A stretch of DNA of 64,000 nt. Origin: Pontivivens marinum. GTDB lineage: Bacteria; Pseudomonadota; Alphaproteobacteria; Rhodobacterales; Rhodobacteraceae. Position numbers and translations under genes: made by a program. Positions 36,601-44,631 of this stretch are shown one piece after another. The stretch's first letter is position 1. The number at the start of each line of letters is the position of its first letter. The stretch is from the NCBI RefSeq assembly GCF_900231835.1, contig NZ_OCTN01000005.1, forward strand, positions 124,001 to 188,000. Reading direction: 5' to 3'. Below the pieces are notes generated by a model. It saw nothing but the letters and a program-made list of their open reading frames with translations. It was not told where the DNA came from and made no database searches.

Positions 36601-38878
36601 GGGCGATGCCCTAGCCGTGCGTGATTTGAGCGGCACACTGGTCGGGCAGCAACTGACCGGTCGGGCGGATGTGGACCTGTCTACGCTGTTGACCGAGGCG
36701 AGCCTGAACCTGTCCGCCGCCGATCTATCCACATTGCCCGTTGCCGATCTGGTCGGCACCGGCACAGGTCAGATCACCTTGACGCGCAGCGGGGGACAGC
36801 AGAATGCAGACCTATCGCTGACGTTGAGCAATGCGGGGACTGGTGCCACCACTGCCAACAATACCACCTTGCAGGCAAATGCTGTGGACCTGCTGAGCGG
36901 TGATCCTCGGGTCACGGCCAATGTCACGGTGAAGGGCGTGGATGCCGGAACGGCGCAGATTAACACTGCGACCGTGACCGCGAATGGCACGCTGTCGGAC
37001 CTGAACCTGACAGCAACCGCGCGGGGTGAGGCGGCTGGCCGTGATCTCAGCCTCGATACAACAGCGCAGGTCGCGCTGGATGGACCCACGACCAATGTAA
37101 CTGTCACCGAGCTAACGACTGCGCTGGGGGATGCGCAAATCTCCCTCTCCGAACCACTGCGCATTTCCGTGGCTGGTGGGGTCGTGAACGCGAACAATAT
37201 CGATATCACCCTGCCCGGCGACGGCAGGTTGACCGGTGACGTGCAGATGATCGGTGGCGGCTTGGTCGGATCGTTGAGTGCCGTTGCGATTGATCTGGGC
37301 ACAGTGGCGGAGGATGCGGATATTTCCGTGCTCGCCGGTCGTCTGGATGCCGAGGCGACGTTCGACACCCGTGCCACACGTGCCAGCGCGACGCTGGAGG
37401 GTACATTGATTGATTTCGTTGGCTCGGACGTGTTGGAGGAGGGCCTGACCGTCGATGCCGATTTTGGCGCGACATGGAATGGACGGATTGTTCAGGCGGA
37501 TGCGCGTATCGAGGGCGGCTTTGACGAACCGTTTGAGATGAGCGCATCCATTCCCGTTATCGCCAGCGCCAACAGCCCCATTCCGCAACCCGCGATGAAC
37601 CAACCTGTATCAGCAACAGTACGCTGGGCGGGTGAGGTTCGGCCGCTTTGGGCATTCGTGCCTGCACCGGGGCAAATCCTGTCCGGCCTGGCGACACTCG
37701 ATCTGGATATAGACGGCACATTGGCCGCGCCGCGTGTTGGCGGCAACGTATCGCTATCTGACGGGCGTTACGAGAATCTGGACGCGGGTGTGATCCTGAC
37801 CGAATTGACGCTGATCAGTGATATCGATCCTGCGGGCAACCTTGCCTTTACCTTGCAGGGCAGTGATGGCGGCAGCGGGTTTTTATCCGGTGAGGTCAAC
37901 CTGACCACGGCAGATGGCCCGCTTGAGGTGATCTCGGAGTTCGTGGTTGAGGAAGCCGTGCTGATCCGCCGCGATGACCTAACCGCACAGATCAGCGGAA
38001 CGGTCGGGGTGAATGGACCGCTAAATGCGCTGGATATCACCGGTGCGCTGAATATTGATCGGGCCGAGGTGCGGCTGGTCAATGCCAGCGCGACGGAAAT
38101 CGTGACGCTGGGCGATGTGCACATTCTGGGGCAACCTGTTGAGGAGGAAACCAGCAATGCACCGACCTCGATCAGCCTGAACATCGACATTCGCGCGGCC
38201 AATGGCCTGTTCGTGCGGGGGCGCGGGCTGGAATCCGAATGGGAGCTAGCGCTGGATATTCGGGGCACCGCCGCGCAACCCCGCGTGACAGGTGAGATTG
38301 AGCGCCTGCGCGGGTCCTTCTCCCTGATCGGGCGCAGCTTTGATTTGACCGAGGGGAAATTCACGCTGGATGGCGGCTCGACAATTGATCCACGCATCTA
38401 TGTGGTTCTGACCCGCACGGATGATGACCTGACCGGTCAGATCATCGTTTCCGGGTCGGCCAGCAACCCCAGCATCAGTTTCGCCTCGCAACCCGCCCTG
38501 CCCGAGGAGGAAGTCCTGCCGCAACTGCTGTTCGGGCAATCCCAGCAGAGCCTGAATGCAGGGCAGGCGCTACAGCTCGCATCGGGACTGGCAACGCTGC
38601 TATCGGGCAATAGCGGCCCATTTGATGTAGCACGCGGCGCGCTAGGCGTTGATGTTTTCCAGCTGGATGCGGGTGAGGGCGGCGAAGGTTCATCTCTGAC
38701 CGTGGGTAAGACCCTTGGGCAAGGTGTCTTTGTCGGCGCGGAAACCGCGCTGGATGGATCGGGTGAGAATACGGTGGTGATTGAGTTGGACGTGATCCGC
38801 AACGTGGTCATCGATGCGCGGATCGCCGCGGGTGAGGGGTCATCCTCGCTGGGTATCACCTATAGCCGCGATTTCTGA
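33674..38878 (+). CDS. tamB: Translocation and assembly module protein TamB
   Basis: A 1734-residue AsmA-like bridge protein spanning the periplasm between inner membrane and TamA. The N-terminus MRIFAVLLIWLSTVLPATAQ is a membrane anchor or signal. The middle consists of long repetitive beta segments with recurring words such as LDQLEAGLIGPARIE and LRVDRLTPDLLGPVTL, typical of the beta-taco fold. The C-terminal ~350 residues are the DUF490/TamB domain, ending in SLGITYSRDF with the usual final aromatic residue. Translation is coupled to tamA by TGATG. The length is somewhat greater than enterobacterial TamB, in keeping with alphaproteobacterial members. Confidence 0.95.
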   Translation: MRIFAVLLIWLSTVLPATAQSSIFDLDNRLVQFALSQISSPGSFEITADLVEDAEGATRLNGVKISDGTGVWMTIDQLVVDWSATAILRGQLNLSRIIVRGLDMTRAPSANAEAPELDVQATQGTPSPFDWPRAPIPVIVEAMTLEDIRIGPDVMGQTLTFDGQGSARDQGDEQTVEMTITRTDEIDGEIALTYLRDFAAETLGIDLTAREEAGGIVALLAGFPEDSASAVTVSGNGPRDDWQLTFDAETDDVFAAQGEATVSYVEPLGVSADFTLVPGPQISPTVRAVTGERAQLDVAIVQGEDRVLRIDALQLDSPALQLTGRGSFDMETRTSDLAIVLDGQRELSDLVEGLAFERFGFDGQVTGPPEDLTAQGMASLTDFQSALVDAQQVSLTVDARRIGERLRVTADGTGTGLRLDEVDADTVGEATLRIDVVQDGDLIELNTARLNSPLISFSAQGTTDLAFQNADMSVDLSADNVSQIARAYGQDATGGLVISGEVARVEGVLNGQLSGRVADFRSPAADLDSLDLTVYLGQLGEDISIALDSSATGLRLDQLEAGLIGPARIEAQATLGAELLQLNSLTLRSTPLDITVSGSQEVETGLTQFELRAQTGEAEPFALAYGVDASGRLNLQAEGSLTDGVLSSTLNANFLQPRFADQASAEQLTLSANVIGSSEIGYTVQNVIEATELATADIPASTIGPVQITSEARFIDGILDVQQLDVSSRVLNATGAAQYALDTGDGTARLNAELPQLGPLADAFGQSAAGAVTLSAQASSTDGIVQAELQTQLRGGAYADLADIGQADIRIGVNGPLDDFALTADANITGLRVDRLTPDLLGPVTLSATAQITDSALATAQADLSSDVLTATLTPRDGGQVLDYALRSDDIAQLAAAYDAQASGYLSADGTVTLGDVAAVSGALELRDLIVSQNTLGTLSLNHEVTLGDAIEARVGLQGSGGLLSNTNITTRISLAGDALAVRDLSGTLVGQQLTGRADVDLSTLLTEASLNLSAADLSTLPVADLVGTGTGQITLTRSGGQQNADLSLTLSNAGTGATTANNTTLQANAVDLLSGDPRVTANVTVKGVDAGTAQINTATVTANGTLSDLNLTATARGEAAGRDLSLDTTAQVALDGPTTNVTVTELTTALGDAQISLSEPLRISVAGGVVNANNIDITLPGDGRLTGDVQMIGGGLVGSLSAVAIDLGTVAEDADISVLAGRLDAEATFDTRATRASATLEGTLIDFVGSDVLEEGLTVDADFGATWNGRIVQADARIEGGFDEPFEMSASIPVIASANSPIPQPAMNQPVSATVRWAGEVRPLWAFVPAPGQILSGLATLDLDIDGTLAAPRVGGNVSLSDGRYENLDAGVILTELTLISDIDPAGNLAFTLQGSDGGSGFLSGEVNLTTADGPLEVISEFVVEEAVLIRRDDLTAQISGTVGVNGPLNALDITGALNIDRAEVRLVNASATEIVTLGDVHILGQPVEEETSNAPTSISLNIDIRAANGLFVRGRGLESEWELALDIRGTAAQPRVTGEIERLRGSFSLIGRSFDLTEGKFTLDGGSTIDPRIYVVLTRTDDDLTGQIIVSGSASNPSISFASQPALPEEEVLPQLLFGQSQQSLNAGQALQLASGLATLLSGNSGPFDVARGALGVDVFQLDAGEGGEGSSLTVGKTLGQGVFVGAETALDGSGENTVVIELDVIRNVVIDARIAAGEGSSSLGITYSRDF

Positions 38879-38888
38879 GCGGGCGCAG

Positions 38889-39797
38889 TTAACGCGCCCG
38901 CGCACCGCCAAATCGAACGGGGCTAACGCGCCGTTCCCATTCCGCCTCCGCCGCGAACCGGTATTCCGAGGCGGGCCTGCCGCCGCGCCTGCTGGTTTGC
39001 GCGCCTGTCGGCTCAATCAACCCCGATTGCATCATCATCCGGCGGAAGTTCTGTTTGTGCAGCAATTGCCCTGAAACGGCCTCGGCCGCTGTTTGCAGCT
39101 CGAACAAGGTGAAGGTTTCGCGCATCAACTCGAACAACACGGGACGGTATTTCAGCTTTGCCCGCAATCGCCCGATACCCGTGGCAAGGATACGGCGGTG
39201 ATCGCGCGGCATGTGGCGCCCCGTTCCGGTCAGGTCCTGCGGCACATCACACCCACGATCATGGAAATGTTCCGCGACCAAGCCTGCCTCGTAGAGCAGC
39301 TCGTACCGTTCCAGCACCAGCTCATCGCGCCATGGGTGCCCCTCCAGTCCGAAGGACAAGTTCAGACGGTCGCGCCGCGCCGCCGCATTGGCCCATTTGC
39401 GCAGGCGCGGCTCCAACAAATCGGTCAGGACAGGGGGGATACCGGCGCGGCGATCCTCCCACGGGAAAAACTGCGCCCATGCGCGCCAGTCCTGCCCCTC
39501 CAACCGCTCACGCCCCGGCACGATGGCAAGGTATCCGATGGACACATGGTGCGGCCCGTCGCCCCCTGCCCGATCGCCAAAGGTGTAGAGCTGCTCGACA
39601 TGGGCCAGCGTGTGGCCGGTATCGCTTTCCACCCAATCGCGCAGCGACATCTCCAACGTGCCATGTCGTTCAGGGTCAAAGGCGCGTGTCGGCAGCTCCG
39701 GCCCCGGCAGGGTCAGCACATGGGGCACGGCGCGGTCCGGCCCCTCGATCACGCCGACCAGAACGGCGCTGAGACCAAGTTCAAGCTTGCGGCTCAC
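38889..39797 (-). CDS. Nudix-like NAD metabolism regulator (COG4111/NrtR type)
   Basis: A 302-residue regulator with an N-terminal Nudix-like domain (about 1-160; SLRDWVESDTGHTLAHVEQL where catalytic Nudix proteins have REx2EExG) and a C-terminal winged-helix domain (TLFELQTAAEAVSGQLLHKQ, then GRPASEYRF). Relatives bind ADP-ribose-type ligands and repress NAD genes. The degenerate Nudix box suggests that it binds and does not hydrolyse. It begins with GTG and overlaps the HD-domain gene (GTGA). nadE lies about 8 kb away on the same strand and is a possible target. Confidence 0.8.
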   Translation of the reverse strand: MSRKLELGLSAVLVGVIEGPDRAVPHVLTLPGPELPTRAFDPERHGTLEMSLRDWVESDTGHTLAHVEQLYTFGDRAGGDGPHHVSIGYLAIVPGRERLEGQDWRAWAQFFPWEDRRAGIPPVLTDLLEPRLRKWANAAARRDRLNLSFGLEGHPWRDELVLERYELLYEAGLVAEHFHDRGCDVPQDLTGTGRHMPRDHRRILATGIGRLRAKLKYRPVLFELMRETFTLFELQTAAEAVSGQLLHKQNFRRMMMQSGLIEPTGAQTSRRGGRPASEYRFAAEAEWERRVSPVRFGGARAR

Positions 39798-40381
39798 ATC
39801 GCGGCCATATGTTGGGCGAAGCGTTCCAGAAACGCCTGTTTCACCACGCTGGGCGCCCGCAGATCAATCCGTATCGCGTCGGCGGGTTTATGGCGCGGGG
39901 CACCGAACAGGCGGTTAGCTTCCTCCTTGGTGAAACCGGCAATGCGCACCGCCTCGGCCCACGCGGAAATCTTGTCGGCCCGCTTGATCTGCGCCTTGAT
40001 GGTTTGCGGGATCGCGGGCGGCAGGCCAAAGCGCAGGTGGATCGCGGCGGTCAGGCGCACGTCCATCGCCCTATATCCCGGCCCAACAGCAGCCTTTACC
40101 GGTGAGATCATATCCCCGATCACATATTCGGGCGCATCATGCAGCAGGGCCGCCAAGCGCCAGCGCACAGGCGCCTTTGGATAAAGCTCATGATACAAAT
40201 CATCGACCAGCAGCGAGTGTTCGGCCACCGAATAGGGCCAATCGCCCTGCGTCTGCCCATTCCATCGCGCAACAAAGGCGAGGCCGTGCGCGATATCCTC
40301 GATTTCCACGTCCAGCGGGGATGGATCCAGCAAATCCAGCCTTCGTCCCGAAAGCATTCGTTGCCAAGCACGTTCCGTCAT
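39794..40381 (-). CDS. HD-domain nucleotidase, YfbR-like
   Basis: A 195-residue metal-dependent HD phosphohydrolase. The residues of the metal site are visible in YSVAEHSLLVDDL and LAALLHDAPEYVIGDM, and later KRADKISAWAEA. The family dephosphorylates deoxynucleoside 5'-monophosphates, but here the coupling to the NAD regulator (GTGA overlap) could point to pyridine nucleotide turnover. The start at 40381 has an excellent GGAGATGAT leader; an extension to 40477 would run into the ahcY promoter region and is not used. Confidence 0.85.
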   Translation of the reverse strand: MTERAWQRMLSGRRLDLLDPSPLDVEIEDIAHGLAFVARWNGQTQGDWPYSVAEHSLLVDDLYHELYPKAPVRWRLAALLHDAPEYVIGDMISPVKAAVGPGYRAMDVRLTAAIHLRFGLPPAIPQTIKAQIKRADKISAWAEAVRIAGFTKEEANRLFGAPRHKPADAIRIDLRAPSVVKQAFLERFAQHMAAM

Positions 40382-40406
40382 ATCATCTCCTGCGGCATCA
40401 GCTGCA

Positions 40407-40435
40407 TTGTGAGTAGTCCTCGGTTTTGTTATGTG
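40407..40435 (+). promoter_or_regulatory. Possible promoter of ahcY
   Basis: TTGTGA (40407-40412) and TATGTG (40430-40435) are spaced by 17 bases in the 88-base divergent gap upstream of ahcY. The -10 match is modest. I see no SAH riboswitch fold here. Confidence 0.3.
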
Positions 40436-40469
40436 CCGATCAAGTTGTGAAATAAAGGAGCCGCTGGTT

Positions 40470-41861
40470 ATGGCCAACGATTACATCGTCAAAGACATCT
40501 CCCTCGCCGAATTCGGGCGCAAGGAGCTGGACATCGCTGAGACTGAAATGCCGGGCCTGATGGCACTGCGGACCGAATATGGCGAGAGCAAGCCGCTGGC
40601 CGGTTCGCGCATCGTCGGCTCCTTGCACATGACCATTCAGACCGCCGTTCTGATCGAGACATTGGTTGAGCTGGGCGCGGATGTTCGCTGGGCGTCGTGC
40701 AACATCTTCTCGACACAGGATCATGCGGCGGCGGCAATTGCTGCGGGCGGCACACCAGTTTTCGCGATCAAGGGCCAGACGTTGGTTGAGCATTGGGATT
40801 ACCTCGACAAATCCTTCATGTTCCCAGAGGGCGCAAACCTGATCCTCGACGATGGTGGCGATGCCACTCTGTATGTCCTGCTGGGCGCACGGGTTGAGGC
40901 GGGTGAGACGGACCTGATCGAGGTTCCAACCTCCGAGGAAGAAGAAGCCATCTTTGCGCAGATCAAGAAGCGTATGGCCGAAACACCCGGTTGGTTCACC
41001 AAAACACGTGAGGCCATCGTAGGCGTGTCCGAGGAAACCACGACCGGCGTGCATCGCCTGTACGACCTGCACAAAAAGGGTCAACTGCCCTTCCCCGCGA
41101 TCAACGTGAACGACTCCGTTACCAAGTCGAAATTCGACAACAAATACGGCTGTAAGGAATCGCTGGTCGATGGCATCCGCCGCGCGACCGACACCATGAT
41201 GGCCGGTAAGGTTGCTGTGGTTTGCGGTTACGGCGATGTGGGCAAAGGTTCGGCAGCGTCGCTGGCCGGTGCTGGTGCGCGTGTGAAAGTCACCGAAGTT
41301 GACCCGATCTGCGCGCTACAGGCCGCTATGGACGGGTTCGAGGTTGTCACGCTGGAGGACGCAGTGAAAACCGCTGATGTCTTCGTCACCACAACCGGCA
41401 ACAAGGATGTGATCCGCCTCGAGCATATGCGCGAGATGAAGGACATGGCGATCGTCGGCAATATCGGCCACTTCGATAACGAGATTCAGGTTGCCGCGCT
41501 GAAGAACCACAAGTGGACCAACATCAAGGACCAAGTGGACATGATCGAGATGCCCTCGGGCAGCCGCATCATCCTGCTGTCGCAGGGCCGTTTGCTGAAC
41601 CTCGGCAACGCGACGGGGCACCCCTCATTCGTGATGTCCGCGTCCTTTACCAACCAGGTTCTGGCGCAGATCGAGCTGTGGACCAAGGGCGACGAGTACC
41701 AGCCCGGCGTGTTCATCCTGCCCAAGCATCTGGACGAGAAAGTCGCCCGCCTGCATCTGGACCGGATCGGCGTGAAACTGTCCAAGCTGAGCGACGAACA
41801 AGCCGCCTATATCGGCGTCACCGCTGACGGCCCGTTCAAGCCTGAGCACTACCGCTACTGA
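40470..41861 (+). CDS. ahcY: Adenosylhomocysteinase
   Basis: A 463-residue NAD-dependent enzyme that splits S-adenosylhomocysteine into adenosine and homocysteine, clearing the product inhibitor of methyltransferases. The NAD motif [17 protein letters not shown] lies near residue 250, and the substrate region ISTQ-type segment reads [17 protein letters not shown]. The C-terminus ends [11 protein letters not shown] as in nearly all family members. The start at 40470 has AAAGGAG. A strong intrinsic terminator follows, isolating it from the AT-rich insert. Confidence 0.98.
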   Translation: MANDYIVKDISLAEFGRKELDIAETEMPGLMALRTEYGESKPLAGSRIVGSLHMTIQTAVLIETLVELGADVRWASCNIFSTQDHAAAAIAAGGTPVFAIKGQTLVEHWDYLDKSFMFPEGANLILDDGGDATLYVLLGARVEAGETDLIEVPTSEEEEAIFAQIKKRMAETPGWFTKTREAIVGVSEETTTGVHRLYDLHKKGQLPFPAINVNDSVTKSKFDNKYGCKESLVDGIRRATDTMMAGKVAVVCGYGDVGKGSAASLAGAGARVKVTEVDPICALQAAMDGFEVVTLEDAVKTADVFVTTTGNKDVIRLEHMREMKDMAIVGNIGHFDNEIQVAALKNHKWTNIKDQVDMIEMPSGSRIILLSQGRLLNLGNATGHPSFVMSASFTNQVLAQIELWTKGDEYQPGVFILPKHLDEKVARLHLDRIGVKLSKLSDEQAAYIGVTADGPFKPEHYRY

Positions 41862-41887
41862 TTTCTAAGTATCGGTGAGAATTTGGG

Positions 41888-41917
41888 AGGCCCTGCCGAA
41901 AGGCGGGGCCTTTTTTT
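41888..41917 (+). terminator. Intrinsic terminator of ahcY
   Basis: AGGCCCTGCC (41888-41897), tetraloop GAAA, GGCGGGGCCT (41902-41911), ten base pairs with one G-T, then a run of seven T (41911-41917). Textbook Rho-independent terminator. Confidence 0.95.
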
Positions 41918-41961
41918 ATTTCAAAACTAAATATACAACTTATTCAAATTAAGGACGAAAA

Positions 41962-42558
41962 ATGACCAGAAGCATAAGAAGTAGATATTCCTTCACACCG
42001 CAGCAAAAATTTGAAAGCGGAGATTTCAAAATTGAAGATATTACAAACATTATACACACCTCAACATGCCCCGAAGAAGACTGGATTGCCCAAACAACTC
42101 AGAAAATCGGGGACTGGCGCGACATGTCAAGGTCCGTATACCTAAGATGGGCCTTGACGATTAATGCCATGGAAGTTTCTCAAAAATATTATGAAGAACT
42201 AGAACCAAATCGAGCATTACAGACACAGACGATCAGGGTAGAGAATGGAATTCCAAAGCGTGTCACACTTGTAAATTGGGATGGCAGGGAAGCTTCTGAA
42301 AAATATATTGCCTCACAAGAACCTATATCTGCATATGGCTTCGCGGATATGTATGGAGTTATAGAAGACATCACATTTGAAGCTTACGAAATTTATCTTC
42401 AATTCAATCCGGTCACTCTACTTAAAGGAAGTGATTACAAAGACCTTAGAAATCTATATGCAAAAAAGATGAATATCCAGAAGCATGGAAAGTTGCAATC
42501 ACACAAAGAATTGACCAATGGCGTCGCAGAAAAACTTACGATGGCCTTTCGCAAGTAA
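41962..42558 (+). CDS. HEPN-type protein, 5' reading frame (frame-split gene)
   Basis: A 198-codon frame in an AT-rich patch unlike the surrounding DNA, with a ribosome site TAAGGACG. Up to about residue 169 it reads like a helical protein (WALTINAMEVSQKYYEEL, YGFADMYGVIEDITFEAY, DYKDLRNLYAKK). At the heptamer A-AAA-AAG (42462-42468) the plausible protein continues in the -1 frame as DEYPEAWKVAITQRIDQWRR, whereas this frame goes on for 29 less convincing residues to the stop. Joined, the product would be about 311 residues and belongs by pattern to HEPN nucleases found in defence and toxin systems. Frameshifted pseudogene, sequencing error and programmed shift are all possible. Confidence 0.7.
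   Translation: MTRSIRSRYSFTPQQKFESGDFKIEDITNIIHTSTCPEEDWIAQTTQKIGDWRDMSRSVYLRWALTINAMEVSQKYYEELEPNRALQTQTIRVENGIPKRVTLVNWDGREASEKYIASQEPISAYGFADMYGVIEDITFEAYEIYLQFNPVTLLKGSDYKDLRNLYAKKMNIQKHGKLQSHKELTNGVAEKLTMAFRK
42462..42468 (+). other. A-AAA-AAG slippery heptamer at the frame break
   Basis: In the frame of the upstream part the codons are GCA AAA AAG, so the heptamer A AAA AAG is exactly in the phase required for -1 slippage; this is the same heptamer used in E. coli dnaX. After slipping, the next codon is GAT. Only a weak hairpin (TCCA/TGGA) is seen downstream and no ribosome-binding-like sequence at the right distance upstream. Confidence 0.6.
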
Positions 42559-42896
42559 CCAAAGCCTATTGGAGAGAAACAAAAATGCAAAGGCCGTCAA
42601 AATACATACACACAGATGTGCCAGATTGGGCAGATACGATTTCCATGTTTGGAGAGCTACGCAATCACATTACGCATAGCACGCCCACAGCAACAGAAAA
42701 ACTTGAAAAATCCTGCAATATAAAGGGCAATATGGGATTTTCCTTCAAATCTGGAGATTCCATTTTCGTAAATTTATTTCACTTGATGGCAATAGAGTGC
42801 TTTATAGATCAATATTTAAACACGCTAAACACATCACTAATAGATCTTGCAATGAAGACCTCCGACAGGTCATCGCTGCAAACCTCTAACCAGTAA
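42468..42896 (+). CDS. HEPN-type protein, 3' reading frame with RNxxxH motif
   Basis: This frame is -1 relative to the upstream part and is open from just before the heptamer; an internal ATG at 42585 (after TTGGAGAGAAAC) could start a free 103-residue protein. The continuous reading DQWRRRKTYDGLSQVTKAYW, then RPSKYIHTDVPDWADTISMF and ELRNHITHS matches the C-terminal part of HEPN proteins; R-N-H-I-T-H at 42660-42677 is the Rx4H active-site motif of HEPN RNases. The stop lies one base from the convergent spermidine synthase-like gene. Function is inferred from the motif alone. Confidence 0.65.
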   Translation, partial: DEYPEAWKVAITQRIDQWRRRKTYDGLSQVTKAYWRETKMQRPSKYIHTDVPDWADTISMFGELRNHITHSTPTATEKLEKSCNIKGNMGFSFKSGDSIFVNLFHLMAIECFIDQYLNTLNTSLIDLAMKTSDRSSLQTSNQ

Positions 42897-42897
42897 A

Positions 42898-43548
42898 TCA
42901 CCTAACCCCAACCCAAATAACATGCCGCGCCCCGCGCTTTCTGCCTGCGCGCACAGCAACCTCGTCCACCTCAAACCCCGCCGCTTCCATCCGCTTTGCA
43001 AACCGCTTGTCAGGATGCGCGGACCATACCGCCAGCACGCCGCCTTGGGTGAGGGCGGAGCGGGCGGCGTGTAGGCCCGCCTCACTATACAGCCCGTCAT
43101 TACCGGCGCGGGTCAGGCCATCCGGCCCGTTATCCACGTCCAGCAGGATGGCGTCATAGCCGCCGCCCTCGATAATCCGCGCCACATCCCCGATCCGCAT
43201 TTCAACATCGTTCAGGCAGTCGCCAAAGACCGCGCCCATATGCTGCGTCGCCCAGCCGACCAGTTCGGGGACGATCTCCGCCACCTCGATCTGCGCATCG
43301 GGGGCGACCTGTTGCAGGGCGCGCAAGGTAAAGCCCATGCCCAACCCGCCGATCAGCACCCGTGGCGCTTTACGCCCCAGACGCTGCACCGCCAACGTGG
43401 CCAAGGCCTCCTCGGACCCGCTGAGACGCGAGTTCATCAGCTCGTTTCCGCCCTGCAACCGGATCGAAAACTCCGTGCCGCGCTGAAACAGGCGCAGCAG
43501 GTCGCCCTCGGGCGTGGTGGCGGTATCCAGGTGAGTCCAAGGCAGCAT
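42898..43548 (-). CDS. Spermidine synthase-like methyltransferase-fold protein
   Basis: A 216-residue Rossmann-fold protein of the spermidine synthase/SAM-methyltransferase superfamily. Motif I is VLIGGLGMGFTLRAL (residues 65-79), the acidic residue for the ribose is E91 in IEVAEIVPEL, and YDAILLDVDNGPDG corresponds to motif II/III. It lacks the N-terminal domain of true spermidine synthases, so aminopropyl transfer is uncertain; a methyltransferase role is equally possible. It abuts the AT-rich insert. Confidence 0.85.
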   Translation of the reverse strand: MLPWTHLDTATTPEGDLLRLFQRGTEFSIRLQGGNELMNSRLSGSEEALATLAVQRLGRKAPRVLIGGLGMGFTLRALQQVAPDAQIEVAEIVPELVGWATQHMGAVFGDCLNDVEMRIGDVARIIEGGGYDAILLDVDNGPDGLTRAGNDGLYSEAGLHAARSALTQGGVLAVWSAHPDKRFAKRMEAAGFEVDEVAVRAGRKRGARHVIWVGVR

Positions 43549-43575
43549 GGGCGGTCCTTTCGCGATAGGACCGGT

Positions 43576-44580
43576 TTAGGCTGCTTGGGACTGCGCCTGC
43601 AACTGCGTCAACGCTTCGCCCGCGATCTGGAACGACCGGATGCGTGCCGCCGGATCGTGGATCATGCCCGTCACCATCAACTCATCCGGTTTGTAACGCT
43701 CGATCAGATCGGCCAGTTGCTGCTTTACCGTTTCGGGTGAGCCGGTGGCAGAACAGGACAGCGCCTGCTGTACCCCGGCCATGACCGAGGGCGGAATTTC
43801 GGACAGATCATGCGTCGGCAGTGGCAGCTTACCCGGCTTACCCGTGCGCAAGCGGGCAAAGGCGAGGTATTGCGAGCTGCGCAGATAGGCCGCCTGCTCG
43901 TCCGTTTCCGCCGCACAAACCCCCGCCGCAACCATCGCATAGGGCTGCGCAAGCGTGGCCGAGGGGCGGAACGTGGCGCGATAGGTTTCCAACGCTTCCT
44001 CAAGCATGGCCGGTGCGAAATGCGATGCAAACGCATAGGGCAGCCCCAGATACGCCGCCAGTTGCGCGCCATACAGGCTGGACCCCAGCACCCAGACAGG
44101 CACATGCGTTCCGGTTCCCGGCACGGCCTGCACCTGCGCGTTCGGCACCGGATCGCCCAGATATCCGATCAGCTCCTGCACATCCTGCGGGAAGCTATCC
44201 TCGGGCGCCATATGCCGCCGCAGCGCCCGTGCCGTTGCCATATCCGTGCCCGGCGCACGGCCAAGCCCGAGGTCGATCCGGTCGGGGTACAGCGTGGCCA
44301 GCGTGCCGAACTGCTCCGCCACCATCAGCGGTGCGTGGTTGGGCAGCATGATGCCCCCCGCCCCCACACGAATGGTCGAGGTTGCCCCCGCAACATGGCC
44401 GATCACCACTGCGGTCGCTGCGCTGGCAATGCCGGGCATGTTGTGATGCTCTGCCAACCAATAGCGGTGATAGCCCGATGCCTCAGCCACCTGTGCGAGC
44501 TCAACGGTGTTGGACAAAGCGTCCGCTGTCGTCTTCCCCTCAGGCACGGGGGACAGGTCTAGCAGTGAGAAATGATGCAT
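43576..44580 (-). CDS. Luciferase-like (LLM) flavin-dependent monooxygenase
   Basis: A 334-residue bacterial luciferase-family protein resembling the YhbW group. It starts [15 protein letters not shown] and contains [19 protein letters not shown] and the flavin-binding region [20 protein letters not shown], all characteristic. FMN or F420 is the usual cofactor, and FMN is likely here. Substrate unknown. It lies 27 bases upstream of the spermidine synthase-like gene on the same strand. Confidence 0.92.
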   Translation of the reverse strand: MHHFSLLDLSPVPEGKTTADALSNTVELAQVAEASGYHRYWLAEHHNMPGIASAATAVVIGHVAGATSTIRVGAGGIMLPNHAPLMVAEQFGTLATLYPDRIDLGLGRAPGTDMATARALRRHMAPEDSFPQDVQELIGYLGDPVPNAQVQAVPGTGTHVPVWVLGSSLYGAQLAAYLGLPYAFASHFAPAMLEEALETYRATFRPSATLAQPYAMVAAGVCAAETDEQAAYLRSSQYLAFARLRTGKPGKLPLPTHDLSEIPPSVMAGVQQALSCSATGSPETVKQQLADLIERYKPDELMVTGMIHDPAARIRSFQIAGEALTQLQAQSQAA

Positions 44581-44631
44581 GGCGATCTCCGATCTATCTT
44601 TGCCCTGAGATAGGAGACCACGCGGCGCGTA

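Noticed and set aside
33674-38878. Several 100-280 codon minus-strand frames within tamB
   Set aside because: They are shadows of the highly repetitive GC-rich tamB sequence; none has a start signal or recognisable domain.
40382-40469. SAH riboswitch in front of ahcY
   Set aside because: Sought because ahcY often carries one, but the 88 bases lack the conserved helices and the characteristic GC-rich core; only a modest promoter pattern is seen.
42469-42500. dnaX-like stimulatory hairpin after the slippery heptamer
   Set aside because: Only a 4-bp TCCA/TGGA stem could be found, and no Shine-Dalgarno-like element lies about 10 bases upstream; programmed frameshifting is therefore left as one of several explanations.
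41900-42900. Insertion sequence or prophage remnant explaining the AT-rich island
   Set aside because: No transposase, integrase, inverted terminal repeats or target duplications were found at the boundaries.
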